DNA of 64,000 bases from 0-14-3-00-62-12 sp034440555. GTDB lineage: Bacteria; Pseudomonadota; Gammaproteobacteria; Xanthomonadales; Ahniellaceae. The stretch is taken from contig JAWXCG010000322.1 of NCBI GenBank assembly GCA_034440555.1, forward strand, positions 1 through 64,000, in the 5' to 3' direction. Below are positions 9,484 to 17,530 of this stretch, one piece after another. Every line of letters starts with the position of its first letter. Position 1 is the first letter of the stretch. Below the pieces are notes generated by a model. It was not told the origin of the DNA, did not search any database, and saw nothing but the letters and a program-made list of their open reading frames with translations. The translations under genes and the position numbers were made by a program.

Positions 9484-10463
9484 GCAAAGTGATCCCAACC
9501 CGCTTTGTCGACGTGGATCAAATTGCCCTGCGGGTCACGAATACGCAGCCCGGGTTCGGCGCTCACGTGGCCTATGGTAGTGAGCACGGCGCCCGTACTT
9601 TTCACTGCAAGCTCGGCTTCTTGCAATCGATTCGGCGGCACCGTAGCCAATACGACGTAGTCGTCACCACCACTCAATACCAGCCTCGTGGCCTGCTCCA
9701 GCGACAGCACCTCACTCAGCGCCTGCCATCCGGGCAGTAAGCCGAGCTCGATATCGGCGCCGGTTTCACTCAGACGCAGCACATGCCCAAGGTCTGCAGC
9801 CAACCCATCGCTGATGTCGATAGCGCTGGATGCGTAATCCCGGAGCGCGATCCCCTGCGCGATTTGCGGAGCCGGGCGATCCAGCGCAGTTACGCATTGG
9901 TGATCGAAGCGATTCGGATCCAATCGATAGGCGCGGCCGCATTCTGGTCGTAACTCAAGAAAATGCAAACCGGCAGCCGCAGCGCCCAAGGCGCCGGTCA
10001 CCACGATGGTGTCACCCACCTGCGCCCCGCTGCGTCGCAACGCCCGGCCGCGTGGCGCAAAGCCCAGCGCGGTCACGGTCACGGCAAGTGGGCCGCGCGT
10101 GGTATCACCGCCAATCAACGCAACGTTATGCATGCTTGCCAGCTCGGAAAACCCGCGAGCGAATGCACGCACCCAGGTCTCGTCTGAATCCGGCAGACAC
10201 AGCGCCAACAGAGCAAACGCTGGTGTGCCACCCATGGCGGCGAGATCGGACAGATTCACCGCCAACGATTTCCAGCCGATGTCTTCGGCGCGCGTGTTGA
10301 TCGGAAAGTGACGACCAGCGACCAGCGTGTCAGTGCAAATCAACAGTTCGTGTCCCTCGGGCACATCGATCGCGGCCGCATCGTCGCCAATGCCAATGCG
10401 CACATCGGGTCGGTGCAATGCGCACGTTGACTGGATCAGGTCGATCAATGCAAATTCATTCAT
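9480..10463 (-). CDS. thiL: Thiamine-monophosphate kinase
   Basis: Phosphorylates thiamine monophosphate to the cofactor thiamine diphosphate. The 327-aa product begins MNEFALIDLI and shows the metal-binding GIGDDAAAID, DTLVAGRHF, AVNLSDLAAMG and GGDTTRGP, the typical ThiL/PurM-superfamily ATP site. ATG 10463 is preferred over a GTG four codons upstream. No clear ribosome site precedes it; instead a REP-type palindrome fills most of the 103 bases after nusB. Confidence 0.94.
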   Translation of the reverse strand: MNEFALIDLIQSTCALHRPDVRIGIGDDAAAIDVPEGHELLICTDTLVAGRHFPINTRAEDIGWKSLAVNLSDLAAMGGTPAFALLALCLPDSDETWVRAFARGFSELASMHNVALIGGDTTRGPLAVTVTALGFAPRGRALRRSGAQVGDTIVVTGALGAAAAGLHFLELRPECGRAYRLDPNRFDHQCVTALDRPAPQIAQGIALRDYASSAIDISDGLAADLGHVLRLSETGADIELGLLPGWQALSEVLSLEQATRLVLSGGDDYVVLATVPPNRLQEAELAVKSTGAVLTTIGHVSAEPGLRIRDPQGNLIHVDKAGWDHFA

Positions 10464-10475
10464 TGACGCGCGCAC

Positions 10476-10546
10476 TTTGTGGGAGCGGCTTCAGCCGCGA
10501 AGCGAGGGAAGCCAGGGCGTTCGCGGCTGAAGCCGCTCCCACAAAA
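10476..10546. repeat. REP-type perfect inverted repeat between nusB and thiL
   Basis: Arms at about 10476-10501 and 10520-10546 are perfect complements over about 26 bases (TTTGTGGGAGCGGCTTCAGC... paired with ...GCTGAAGCCGCTCCCACAAA). The best preserved copy of the family in the window. It lies inside an operon, directly upstream of the thiL start, so it would form a strong hairpin in the message and may stabilise or partly terminate it. Confidence 0.88.
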
Positions 10547-10566
10547 ACGGGTCGCGCATGCCACGC

Positions 10567-11019
10567 TTACTTGCGGTACTCGAGCGCACGACTCTGTGCC
10601 GCAAGTTTGTCGAGGACGCCATTTACATAGGTGTGGCCGAAATCGGCGCCGAAGCGTTTTGTGGTCTCGATCGCTTCATTGATCACCACGCGATACGGTA
10701 CGTCGGCGCGGTGCATCAGTTCGTAGGCGCCCAACCTGAGCACTGCACGTTCGATCGGATCGACCAGATCCACTTCCCGATCGAGGAATGGCTTGAGCGC
10801 GGCATCGAGTTCTTCGCGACGCTTTTCAATGTTCACCAGCAGGTCCTCGAAATACTCGAGATCGGCGACTTCCATTTCCTGTTCGTGCTTGAACTGCGCA
10901 ATGATGCCGTGCATCGGCGTGCCGGAGACCTGCCACGCATAGAGTGCCTGCAGTGCTCGACGACGGGCACGACTACGCGCGGCAAGATCAACCCCATCGG
11001 GGCGGTGGTGCTGGCTCAT
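10567..11019 (-). CDS. nusB: Transcription antitermination factor NusB
   Basis: All-helical RNA-binding protein that with NusE binds boxA and allows antitermination of rRNA operons. The 150-aa product shows RRRALQALYAWQ at the N-terminus, DPIERAVLRLGAYEL and VVINEAIETTKRFG, all diagnostic. ATG 11019 overlaps the ribH stop (ATGA), and the ribH-nusB pairing is widely conserved. Confidence 0.95.
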   Translation of the reverse strand: MSQHHRPDGVDLAARSRARRRALQALYAWQVSGTPMHGIIAQFKHEQEMEVADLEYFEDLLVNIEKRREELDAALKPFLDREVDLVDPIERAVLRLGAYELMHRADVPYRVVINEAIETTKRFGADFGHTYVNGVLDKLAAQSRALEYRK

Positions 11020-11609
11020 CGGAACATGTCCTCATCCAAGTCGAGATCATCCAGCTCAGTGGCCAGACCGCCGAAAGACGTGTCGATGGCCGCCATCACG
11101 CCGAGTGTATCCAGCAGTGCCTGTGCCGCTTCAGTACCTTTATTGCCATGCGCGCCGCCGCCAGCTCGATCCAATGCCTGGTGCTCGGTTTCGCAGGCGA
11201 GTACGCCATTGGCAACCGGAACGGAATGATCCAGCGCCACCTGCATCAACCCGCGCGCGGATTCATTTGCGATCACATCGAAATGCGCGGTCTCGCCACG
11301 GATCACGCAGCCCAACGCGACAATTCCGTCGAAGACCAGAGTCTCGGCCAGCGCACCGGCGACCACGGGCAGTTCCCAGGCCCCGGGAACGCGCACCAAG
11401 GTAATGCCGTTGGAGGCAACGCCGGCCTTGTTCAGCGCTGCGATCGCGCCTTCGATCAGTCGATCGACGATCACCCCATTGAAACGCGCCGCAACAATGG
11501 CGATGCGCACTTCAAGATCGGAACTGTCCGGATCCAGCATCTGCACACCGCTGCGCAGCATGTTGATGGCGGGCAAAGCCGCGGCAGTTTTTTTGGATAC
11601 TTTACTCAT
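11016..11609 (-). CDS. ribH: 6,7-dimethyl-8-ribityllumazine synthase
   Basis: Penultimate step of riboflavin synthesis, condensing the ribityl-aminouracil with dihydroxybutanone phosphate. The 197-aa product includes ARFNGVIVDRL, VPGAWELP, the active-site GCVIRGETAHFD with its catalytic histidine, and ANGVLACET. It is longer than the usual 155 aa because of an extra 35-residue N-terminal arm and an acidic C-terminal tail (LDDLDLDEDMF). ATG 11609 is chosen; the frame upstream has no family similarity. Confidence 0.94.
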   Translation of the reverse strand: MSKVSKKTAAALPAINMLRSGVQMLDPDSSDLEVRIAIVAARFNGVIVDRLIEGAIAALNKAGVASNGITLVRVPGAWELPVVAGALAETLVFDGIVALGCVIRGETAHFDVIANESARGLMQVALDHSVPVANGVLACETEHQALDRAGGGAHGNKGTEAAQALLDTLGVMAAIDTSFGGLATELDDLDLDEDMFR

Positions 11610-11832
11610 GGGATATCCGGAGGCGAACTGCGCTGTGCAGTCGATAGAACGTATTGACGCGGCGCTGGAGTGGTTCCCAGTTGCCCTGGTGCAACGCAGA
11701 AGTATCGAAACATGAAAGCGCGTCGTCTTGGTGGTGGCGTCGCTGCGACTCTTGCCAGGCCCGACAGGCCCGGCGAGGGTTGACAAGCAACTTCGGTGCC
11801 CATCCACATGAGCGCCGATTCAACACTTTCAT
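11602..11832 (-). CDS. Small hypothetical ORF overlapping ribH start
   Basis: A 76-codon frame (MKVLNRRSCGW... to ...LRISHE) in the 261-base gap between ribB and ribH. Its TAA overlaps the ribH ATG (ATGAGTAA), an arrangement suited to translational coupling. The sequence is basic and rich in Arg, Gln and His, with no membrane segment or recognised domain. I do not recognise a family. It may be a leader peptide or simply an open frame in a GC-rich gap; no good ribosome site was seen. Confidence 0.25.
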   Translation of the reverse strand: MKVLNRRSCGWAPKLLVNPRRACRAWQESQRRHHQDDALSCFDTSALHQGNWEPLQRRVNTFYRLHSAVRLRISHE

Positions 11833-11870
11833 ATGTACCGATGCTTCCGGGTTATGACACCAAGGAACCT

Positions 11871-12968
11871 CTAGTCGTCCGTCGGCGACGCATAGTCTAC
11901 CACTTCGAGCCCAAAGCCCGAGAGGCCGAGATAGCGGCGTTGCGTACCGATTACACGCAGCCGGTGTACGCCCAGCCCGGCGAGAATCTGCGCGCCCAGG
12001 CCGCTGCTGCGCCATACATCTGCGGCGCTCGCCTGCGGCCGGCCTTCCTGCCTGAGCCGCGCAAGCCACTGTTCGGGATCGGCGGAATCACCCAGTGCAA
12101 CAAACACGCCGCACTCCGATGCTGCAATAGTAGCCAAAGCGCGATCCGCAGAGACGCCGATATCCGAACGCGTCAGCTGCATCACATCGCTGAGCATATT
12201 TCCGACATGCACGCGGACTGGCACGGCAGTGTCAGCGTTCCAGTTGCCGCGCGACAGCGAGAAATGCAACGAGTGGCTGTAGCGATCGCGCCATGCAACC
12301 AGATGAAAGCGTCCATGACGGGTATCCACATCCTGCTCGAACTCACGCTGCAGCGTAGTTTCTATGCGCATCCGGTAGCGAATCAGATCGGCGATCGTGC
12401 CCATCTTCAGGCCATGCTGCGCTGCATACTGCTCGAGTTCCGGTCTTCGCGCCATGGAGCCATCGGCGCTCATGATTTCAACCAGTACGCCGGCGGGTTC
12501 GAGTCCGGCCAATCGCGCCAGATCGACGCTGGCCTCGGTGTGCCCGGCGCGCACCAGCACACCGCCCGGCTGCGCCGCGAGCGGAAACACGTGTCCCGGT
12601 TGATGCAGATCCGCAGGCAGCGCATCGGGATGCACCGCGGTGCGAATGGTATGCGCACGATCGAACGCAGAAATGCCGGTGCTGACGCCCTGCGCGGCCT
12701 CGATTGACACAGTGAACGCAGTGCGATGTCGGGCGCGGTTGTCGCTCACCATCGGCGGCAAGCGCAATTGCCGGCAGCGCGCCTCGGACATCGCCAGACA
12801 GATCAGGCCGCGCGCATGCGTGGCCATGAAGTTGATGTCCTCAGGCCGAACCAGGCTTGCGGCCATGATCAGGTCGCCCTCGTTCTCGCGATCCTCATCG
12901 TCCAGCATGATGATCATGCGGCCGGCACGGACTTCGTCGAGCAGTTCGGGAATGGGTGAGAAAGTCAT
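11871..12968 (-). CDS. ribB: 3,4-dihydroxy-2-butanone-4-phosphate synthase (RibB with degenerate RibA-like domain)
   Basis: Makes the four-carbon substrate of RibH from ribulose 5-phosphate. Residues 1-205 are a complete DHBP synthase: DDEDRENEGDL, STGISAFDR, GHVFPL, GHTEASVDLARLAG and the terminal VEIM. Residues 210-365 align in position with GTP cyclohydrolase II, but the zinc-binding cysteine region is replaced (RVHVGNMLSD where SECLTGD is expected) and no CxC pair follows, so this half is unlikely to be a cyclohydrolase. Such RibB-X proteins are known in proteobacteria; the true RibA should be encoded elsewhere. Total 365 aa. Confidence 0.9.
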   Translation of the reverse strand: MTFSPIPELLDEVRAGRMIIMLDDEDRENEGDLIMAASLVRPEDINFMATHARGLICLAMSEARCRQLRLPPMVSDNRARHRTAFTVSIEAAQGVSTGISAFDRAHTIRTAVHPDALPADLHQPGHVFPLAAQPGGVLVRAGHTEASVDLARLAGLEPAGVLVEIMSADGSMARRPELEQYAAQHGLKMGTIADLIRYRMRIETTLQREFEQDVDTRHGRFHLVAWRDRYSHSLHFSLSRGNWNADTAVPVRVHVGNMLSDVMQLTRSDIGVSADRALATIAASECGVFVALGDSADPEQWLARLRQEGRPQASAADVWRSSGLGAQILAGLGVHRLRVIGTQRRYLGLSGFGLEVVDYASPTDD

Positions 12969-13033
12969 AACGGATCGGTTCCGAAAAGGCTTCGCATTGT
13001 ACGGGCGTTGACGACCGCAACTGGCGGCCGCCT

Positions 13034-13624
13034 TTACCCGGCGATCATGCGTTCGGCGTAGCGCGCCATCAGATCGATTTCGAGATTGACCGGATCGTTC
13101 ACCGTTGTCGCGCCAAAAACGCTATTCGCCAACGTGTGCGGGATCAGATTGACACTGAAGCTGTGAGCATCGACCGCGTTGACGGTCAGGCTCACGCCAT
13201 CCACCGCAATCGACCCCTTCACCGCGACATAGCGCGCCAGATGCACAGGCAAGGTAAAGCGCCAACGCGAGGAACGCGCGTCTGCGTCGATGGCAAGCAC
13301 AGTGGCGATGCCATCGACGTGCCCGCTAACCAGGTGCCCACCGAGACGGTCACTCAGGCGCAATGCCTTCTCAAGGTTGACGCGTCGACCCTCGCGCCAC
13401 GTTCCTAGCGTGGTGCAAGCCAATGTTTCGTTGGACACATCCAAGGCGAACGCATTTGCCTCCAGTAACACTACCGTCAGGCACACGCCGTTGACACAAA
13501 TGCTGTCGCCAATTTTTACATCGGTGCAATCCAATGCACTGCCAGCGATCCACATCCGCACGTCGCCGCCGAGCTTGGCAACGGATCGCAGCTGCCCGAT
13601 TGCCTCGATCAATCCGGTGAACAT
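13034..13624 (-). CDS. ribE: Riboflavin synthase alpha subunit
   Basis: Dismutates two 6,7-dimethyl-8-ribityllumazine molecules to riboflavin. The 196-aa product starts MFTGLIEAIG, the near-invariant N-terminus, and has the two homologous lumazine-binding barrels, each with its own motif (NGVCLTV and DGVSLTV), and LGGHLVSGHVDG between. ATG 13624 lies inside the end of ribD (16-base overlap), suggesting coupled translation. Also named ribC in some species. Confidence 0.95.
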   Translation of the reverse strand: MFTGLIEAIGQLRSVAKLGGDVRMWIAGSALDCTDVKIGDSICVNGVCLTVVLLEANAFALDVSNETLACTTLGTWREGRRVNLEKALRLSDRLGGHLVSGHVDGIATVLAIDADARSSRWRFTLPVHLARYVAVKGSIAVDGVSLTVNAVDAHSFSVNLIPHTLANSVFGATTVNDPVNLEIDLMARYAERMIAG

Positions 13625-14733
13625 TCCTGCTCCTTCGCGGCAGGCCTCAGCCGTAGCCGCCAGTCCTCGCCGATCTGGCGAACGTCCTTCAGTTTCCACT
13701 CGATCCGGTCTGCCAGCCAGGCTGGCGAGGACAATGACAAGAGTGGCCTCGCCGCATCTCCGAGCAGACAGGCATGCTGATAAATCAACAACTCATCGGC
13801 CAACTTCGCTGCTACCAGAGCACCGGAAACCGTTGCTCCGGCCTCGACATGCAGTTCATTGACGCCGCGGCGGGCAAGATCGACAAGCACTGCCATCAAA
13901 TCCAGGCGCCCGGCAACTGCCGATATCGGGAACAGCTCGACACCCGCCTTTTCCAGCGCCGCGCGTCGCTGCGGATCGGCATGCGCAGCGGTGTAGATCA
14001 GCAGTGGTGTGGATATCTTCAACATACGCGCGTGCAGCGGCATGCGCAGATCGCTGTCCAGCACTACGCGCAACATCTGGGCATGCGGCTGAGAAATACG
14101 CACCGTCAATTGTGGATCATCCGCGAGCACCGTGCCAATGCCGGTCAGCAGCGCAGAGGCGCGCGCGCGCCAACGATGTCCGTCATTGCGCGCAGCCGCG
14201 GTAGTAATCCAGTTGGAGCTGCCATCGGCCAGCGCCGTGCGACCATCCAGGCTGGCGGCCAATTTGATGCGCACGAACGGGCGGCCACGTTCGATGCGAC
14301 TGAAGAATCCGATATTGAGTTCGCGCGCTTCGGTATGCATCAGCCCGACCTCGACCTTCACGCCCGCAGCGCACAGACGTGCCAACCCACGGCCATCGAC
14401 CTGGTCGAATGGGTCCTCACAGGCGACTACCACGCGTGCAATGCCGGCGTTGATCAGCGCGTCTGCGCATGGGCCAGTGCGGCCCTGGTGCGCACAGGGT
14501 TCCAGGGTCACGTAGGCGCTGGCACCGCGCGCATGCAACCCCGCCTGCGCCAGCGCGTAAACCTCGGCATGCGCTTCGCCGGCGCGCCGGTGAAACCCGC
14601 TGCCAATGACACGATCGCCCTGCGCAATCACACAACCGACGCGCGGATTGGGTTGCGTAGTGAACAGACCTGCCTCAGCCAGTCGCAGGGCGTCGGCCAT
14701 ATGCATGTGATCGCAGGCGCTGAATTGGCTCAT
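13609..14733 (-). CDS. ribD: Bifunctional riboflavin deaminase/reductase RibD
   Basis: Deaminates and then reduces the GTP-derived pyrimidine. The N-terminal deaminase has the zinc motifs HAEVYAL and PCAHQGRTGPC, the latter around residues 77-87. The C-terminal NADPH reductase has FVRIKLAASLDGRTA, SNWITT and the GIGTVLADDPQLTVR pocket. 374 aa, normal for the family. ATG 14733 overlaps the stop of the upstream acetyltransferase (ATGA). Confidence 0.95.
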   Translation of the reverse strand: MSQFSACDHMHMADALRLAEAGLFTTQPNPRVGCVIAQGDRVIGSGFHRRAGEAHAEVYALAQAGLHARGASAYVTLEPCAHQGRTGPCADALINAGIARVVVACEDPFDQVDGRGLARLCAAGVKVEVGLMHTEARELNIGFFSRIERGRPFVRIKLAASLDGRTALADGSSNWITTAAARNDGHRWRARASALLTGIGTVLADDPQLTVRISQPHAQMLRVVLDSDLRMPLHARMLKISTPLLIYTAAHADPQRRAALEKAGVELFPISAVAGRLDLMAVLVDLARRGVNELHVEAGATVSGALVAAKLADELLIYQHACLLGDAARPLLSLSSPAWLADRIEWKLKDVRQIGEDWRLRLRPAAKEQECSPD

Positions 14734-15272
14734 CGCGTGGCCGCCGCTGCGCCCGTATCGATTGCCATTACATCCACCCGCGCGCTGCCCAGGGGCACCG
14801 AGTCAACAAAACGCCAACCGAGCCGCGCGTACAACGGCTGCTGCCCCGCGGTATAGAGATACAGGCGCCCGACCCCGAGTGACCGCGCTTCCTGCACACA
14901 GCGTTGAATCAAGGCAATGCCATGTCCACTTCCGCGGTGCGCGGGCACTACAACCAGGCTGGCCAACCAGGGCGTGTAGTCGCGAATGCGGTCATCGTCG
15001 TTTTGCAGCAGGCTAACCGAGCCAATCAGCGCCGACGTCGCGGTCGCAGTGTGCTCTAAGCACGCCAATTGTGCGCTATCCAGCGCCAGCAGCGTTGTCG
15101 GGATGGCAGAGCGCGACCCGTGGGTTTGCAGCTCCGCAAGCGCGTCGGCCTCACTCCAGTTGGGCAGCAATTCTCCCCACTCGGCAAAGTGCAGACGCGC
15201 CAATTCCGATGCCAGATGCATGTGATCGCACAGATAGGCGAACGTCACCTTGGGAAGGTCTGAATAAGTCAC
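14730..15272 (-). CDS. GNAT family N-acetyltransferase
   Basis: Predicted acetyl-CoA-dependent N-acetyltransferase of unknown substrate. The core shows ASLVVVPAHRGSGHGIALI (the acetyl-CoA R/Q-x-x-G-x-G/A loop as HRGSGHG), then YLYTAGQQPLYARLGWRF, typical of the C-terminal half of a GNAT fold. I chose GTG 15272 (about 180 aa) because AGGGAAGG lies 7 bases before it. A longer frame runs up to nrdR, but its extra 49 residues come from a dispersed repeat (15301-15402) and are probably not translated. A GTG at 15248 and ATG at 15221 are alternatives. Lies within the rib operon, coupled to ribD. Confidence 0.8.
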   Translation of the reverse strand: MTYSDLPKVTFAYLCDHMHLASELARLHFAEWGELLPNWSEADALAELQTHGSRSAIPTTLLALDSAQLACLEHTATATSALIGSVSLLQNDDDRIRDYTPWLASLVVVPAHRGSGHGIALIQRCVQEARSLGVGRLYLYTAGQQPLYARLGWRFVDSVPLGSARVDVMAIDTGAAAATR

Positions 15273-15300
15273 CACTTCGCCTTCCCTATAAAGCCTATCG

Positions 15301-15402
15301 TTTGCCACACCCTGGTTTTCAACAGCGGAGCTGGTCAACCTGCGGTTTTTCGCCCCCTGACTCATTGGGCTATCGAGGCTCCGAACTTGTTCAGAGGTTC
15401 CC
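15301..15402 (+). repeat. Dispersed ~100-bp repeat, copy 1
   Basis: First of three copies of an element running from TTGCCACACC, through CAACAGCGGAGCTGGTCAAC and a short TGCGG/TTTTTCGCC segment, to GGCTCCGAAC and TTCAGAGGTTCCC. The others are at 36458-36559 (reverse) and 57106-57208. This copy sits between nrdR and the acetyltransferase in the rib operon. It carries no gene of its own. Confidence 0.8.
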
Positions 15403-15415
15403 TTACCCATTGCGC

Positions 15416-15949
15416 TCACGAGGTCTTGCGCGAACTCGGCGTCGCTATCGGAGTTTCATCCTGCAGCAACGACATCTGCTTTCCTTCCAACGCCGGCAGG
15501 TCGCGCTCAAGCTGTTCGACTTCTTCGCGAAATGCCTGCACATCTTCGAAACGGCGATAGACCGAGGCGAACCGTACATAGGCGACTTGGTCGATGCGAC
15601 GCAGCTCAGCCATCACCCAGTCACCGAGTTTGCGCGACATTACCTCGCGATCACCCATCGCGCGCAGCTTGCGCTTGATCGCATCAATGGCGGCATCAAT
15701 GGTGTCGCTTCCGGCCGGACGCTTGTGCAGTGCGCGTTCCAGGCTGGAACGCAGCTTGCGTTCGTCAAAAGATTCGCGACGACCATCCTGTTTGACGATC
15801 GCCGGCAATTTGAACTCGACCGTTTCAAATGTCGTGAAGCGTTCACCGCACTGCTCGCACGCGCGCCTGCGGCGCACCTGCGCACCGTCTTCGGTCAGTC
15901 GCGAATCGACGACACGGGTGTCTTCGTGGTGACAGAACGGACAGTGCAT
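15416..15949 (-). CDS. nrdR: Transcriptional repressor NrdR
   Basis: Zinc-ribbon/ATP-cone repressor of ribonucleotide reductase genes, sensing ATP/dATP. Zinc ligands are Cys3, Cys6, Cys31 and Cys34 (MHCPFC ... CEQC). The ATP-cone follows with VKQDGRRESFDERKL. The 177-aa product has a C-terminal extension of about 25 residues beyond the usual length. The glyA-nrdR-ribD order matches other gammaproteobacteria. Confidence 0.95.
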   Translation of the reverse strand: MHCPFCHHEDTRVVDSRLTEDGAQVRRRRACEQCGERFTTFETVEFKLPAIVKQDGRRESFDERKLRSSLERALHKRPAGSDTIDAAIDAIKRKLRAMGDREVMSRKLGDWVMAELRRIDQVAYVRFASVYRRFEDVQAFREEVEQLERDLPALEGKQMSLLQDETPIATPSSRKTS

Positions 15950-16062
15950 CCCTGGTCGCTAGTCGACGATAGGCAATTGCGGATCGCGGCATTCGGCCGC
16001 GACGGTCTGGGCCCATAATGGCATGACCAGTGGCCATAAGCAGGCGAGCCGGCGCGATGGGT

Positions 16063-17349
16063 TCACAGGTAAACCGGATGGCGCTGACATTGCAGCGTGA
16101 CATTGGCCCGCACGCCGGCAATCACGGCGTCGTTGCCGGGGTCGTCGAGCACGTCGCAAATCCAGTTGGCCAACGCGACGCTCTCGGGCTCCTTATAGCC
16201 ACGCGTGGTGATCGCGGGTGTGCCCAAACGCAGCCCTGAAGTAATGAACGGCGAGCGCGGATCGTTCGGCACCGCGTTCTTGTTGACCGTGATATGCGCC
16301 TTGCCGAGCGCTTCTTCGGCGTCCTTTCCGGTGACATCGCGACCGATCAAGTCGACCAGAAACAGGTGATTCCTGGTGCCGCCAGAAACGATGCGGTAGC
16401 CGCGTTTGGTCATAGCGTCCGCCATCGCCTGGGCATTCAGAACGACTTGATGCTGATAGATTTTGAACTCGGGTTGCAGGGCTTCCAGAAAAGCCACCGC
16501 CTTGGCGGCGATGACATGCATCAACGGGCCGCCCTGGGTGCCGGGGAACACCATCGATTGAAATTTCTTCTCGATCTCGGGGTTGGACTTGGCCAGGATG
16601 ATGCCGCCACGCGGCCCGCGCAGCGTCTTGTGCGTGGTCGAGGTCACCACATCGGCATGCGGCAGCGGATTGGGATACTCACCGGCAGCAACGAGGCCGG
16701 CGACATGCGCCATATCGACAAAAAAATACGCCCCGACTTCTTTGGCGATTGCGGCAAACTTCGACCAGTCGATCACTTGCGAATAGGCCGAAAACCCGGC
16801 AACGATCATCTTCGGCTTGTGTTCGCGCGCCAAGCGTTCGACTTCGGCATAGTCGATCAAGCCGGTTGCAGTATCGATGCCGTATTGCACAGCATTGAAC
16901 AGCTTGCCGGAAAAATTCACCTTGGCGCCATGAGTCAGGTGTCCGCCATGCGCCAGGCTCATGCCCAGTATTGTGTCTCCTGGCTTGAGCAGGGCCAGAT
17001 ACACCGCCGCATTGGCCTGTGAGCCCGAATGCGGCTGGACATTGGCGTAATCGGCTCCGAACAACTGCTTCACCCGATCGATCGCCAGGCGCTCGGCAAC
17101 ATCGACATATTCACAGCCACCGTAATAACGCTTGCCGACATAACCTTCGGCGTATTTGTTGGTCAGCACCGATCCCTGCGCCGCAAGCACGCGCGGGCTG
17201 GCATAATTCTCGGAGGCGATCAGTTCGACATGGTCTTCCTGGCGCTGTGCTTCGGCCTGCATTGCGGCATGGAGTTCGGGGTCGAATACGCTGATTGGGC
17301 TGCTGTCTTTGAACGATTTGCTGTTGTTGAACGACGAGAACTTGAACAT
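16063..17349 (-). CDS. glyA: Serine hydroxymethyltransferase
   Basis: PLP enzyme interconverting serine and glycine while charging tetrahydrofolate with one-carbon units. The 428-aa product has IELIASENY-type sequence (VELIASENYAS), YAEGYVGKRYYGG, the PLP-lysine motif TSTTHKTLRGPRGG with Lys241, and SGLRLGTPA. ATG 17349 follows an AGGAA site (CCAGGAACC). The first gene of the operon ending in pgpA; 113 bases separate it from nrdR. The N-terminus has an extra Ser/Lys-rich 15 residues. Confidence 0.96.
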   Translation of the reverse strand: MFKFSSFNNSKSFKDSSPISVFDPELHAAMQAEAQRQEDHVELIASENYASPRVLAAQGSVLTNKYAEGYVGKRYYGGCEYVDVAERLAIDRVKQLFGADYANVQPHSGSQANAAVYLALLKPGDTILGMSLAHGGHLTHGAKVNFSGKLFNAVQYGIDTATGLIDYAEVERLAREHKPKMIVAGFSAYSQVIDWSKFAAIAKEVGAYFFVDMAHVAGLVAAGEYPNPLPHADVVTSTTHKTLRGPRGGIILAKSNPEIEKKFQSMVFPGTQGGPLMHVIAAKAVAFLEALQPEFKIYQHQVVLNAQAMADAMTKRGYRIVSGGTRNHLFLVDLIGRDVTGKDAEEALGKAHITVNKNAVPNDPRSPFITSGLRLGTPAITTRGYKEPESVALANWICDVLDDPGNDAVIAGVRANVTLQCQRHPVYL

Positions 17350-17530
17350 GGGTCGGTTCCTGGAGTTCGGGGCAGGCGCGCATGGTAGCGGGCAGCCTGC
17401 GACTGGCGAAGCTACCCTACTGAATATCGCGGAATTGCCAGACCGGCCGGCGCACGCACGGGTGAGCTGGGCGACCTGTTTGCTGCTCCAAGGCGCCTGA
17501 ATTACACCTTTCCCGGATGGACACGAGTAC

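Noticed and set aside
12969..13033. FMN riboswitch ahead of ribB
   Set aside because: The gap is only 65 bases and lacks the conserved RFN sequence blocks; none was seen in 11610-11870 either.
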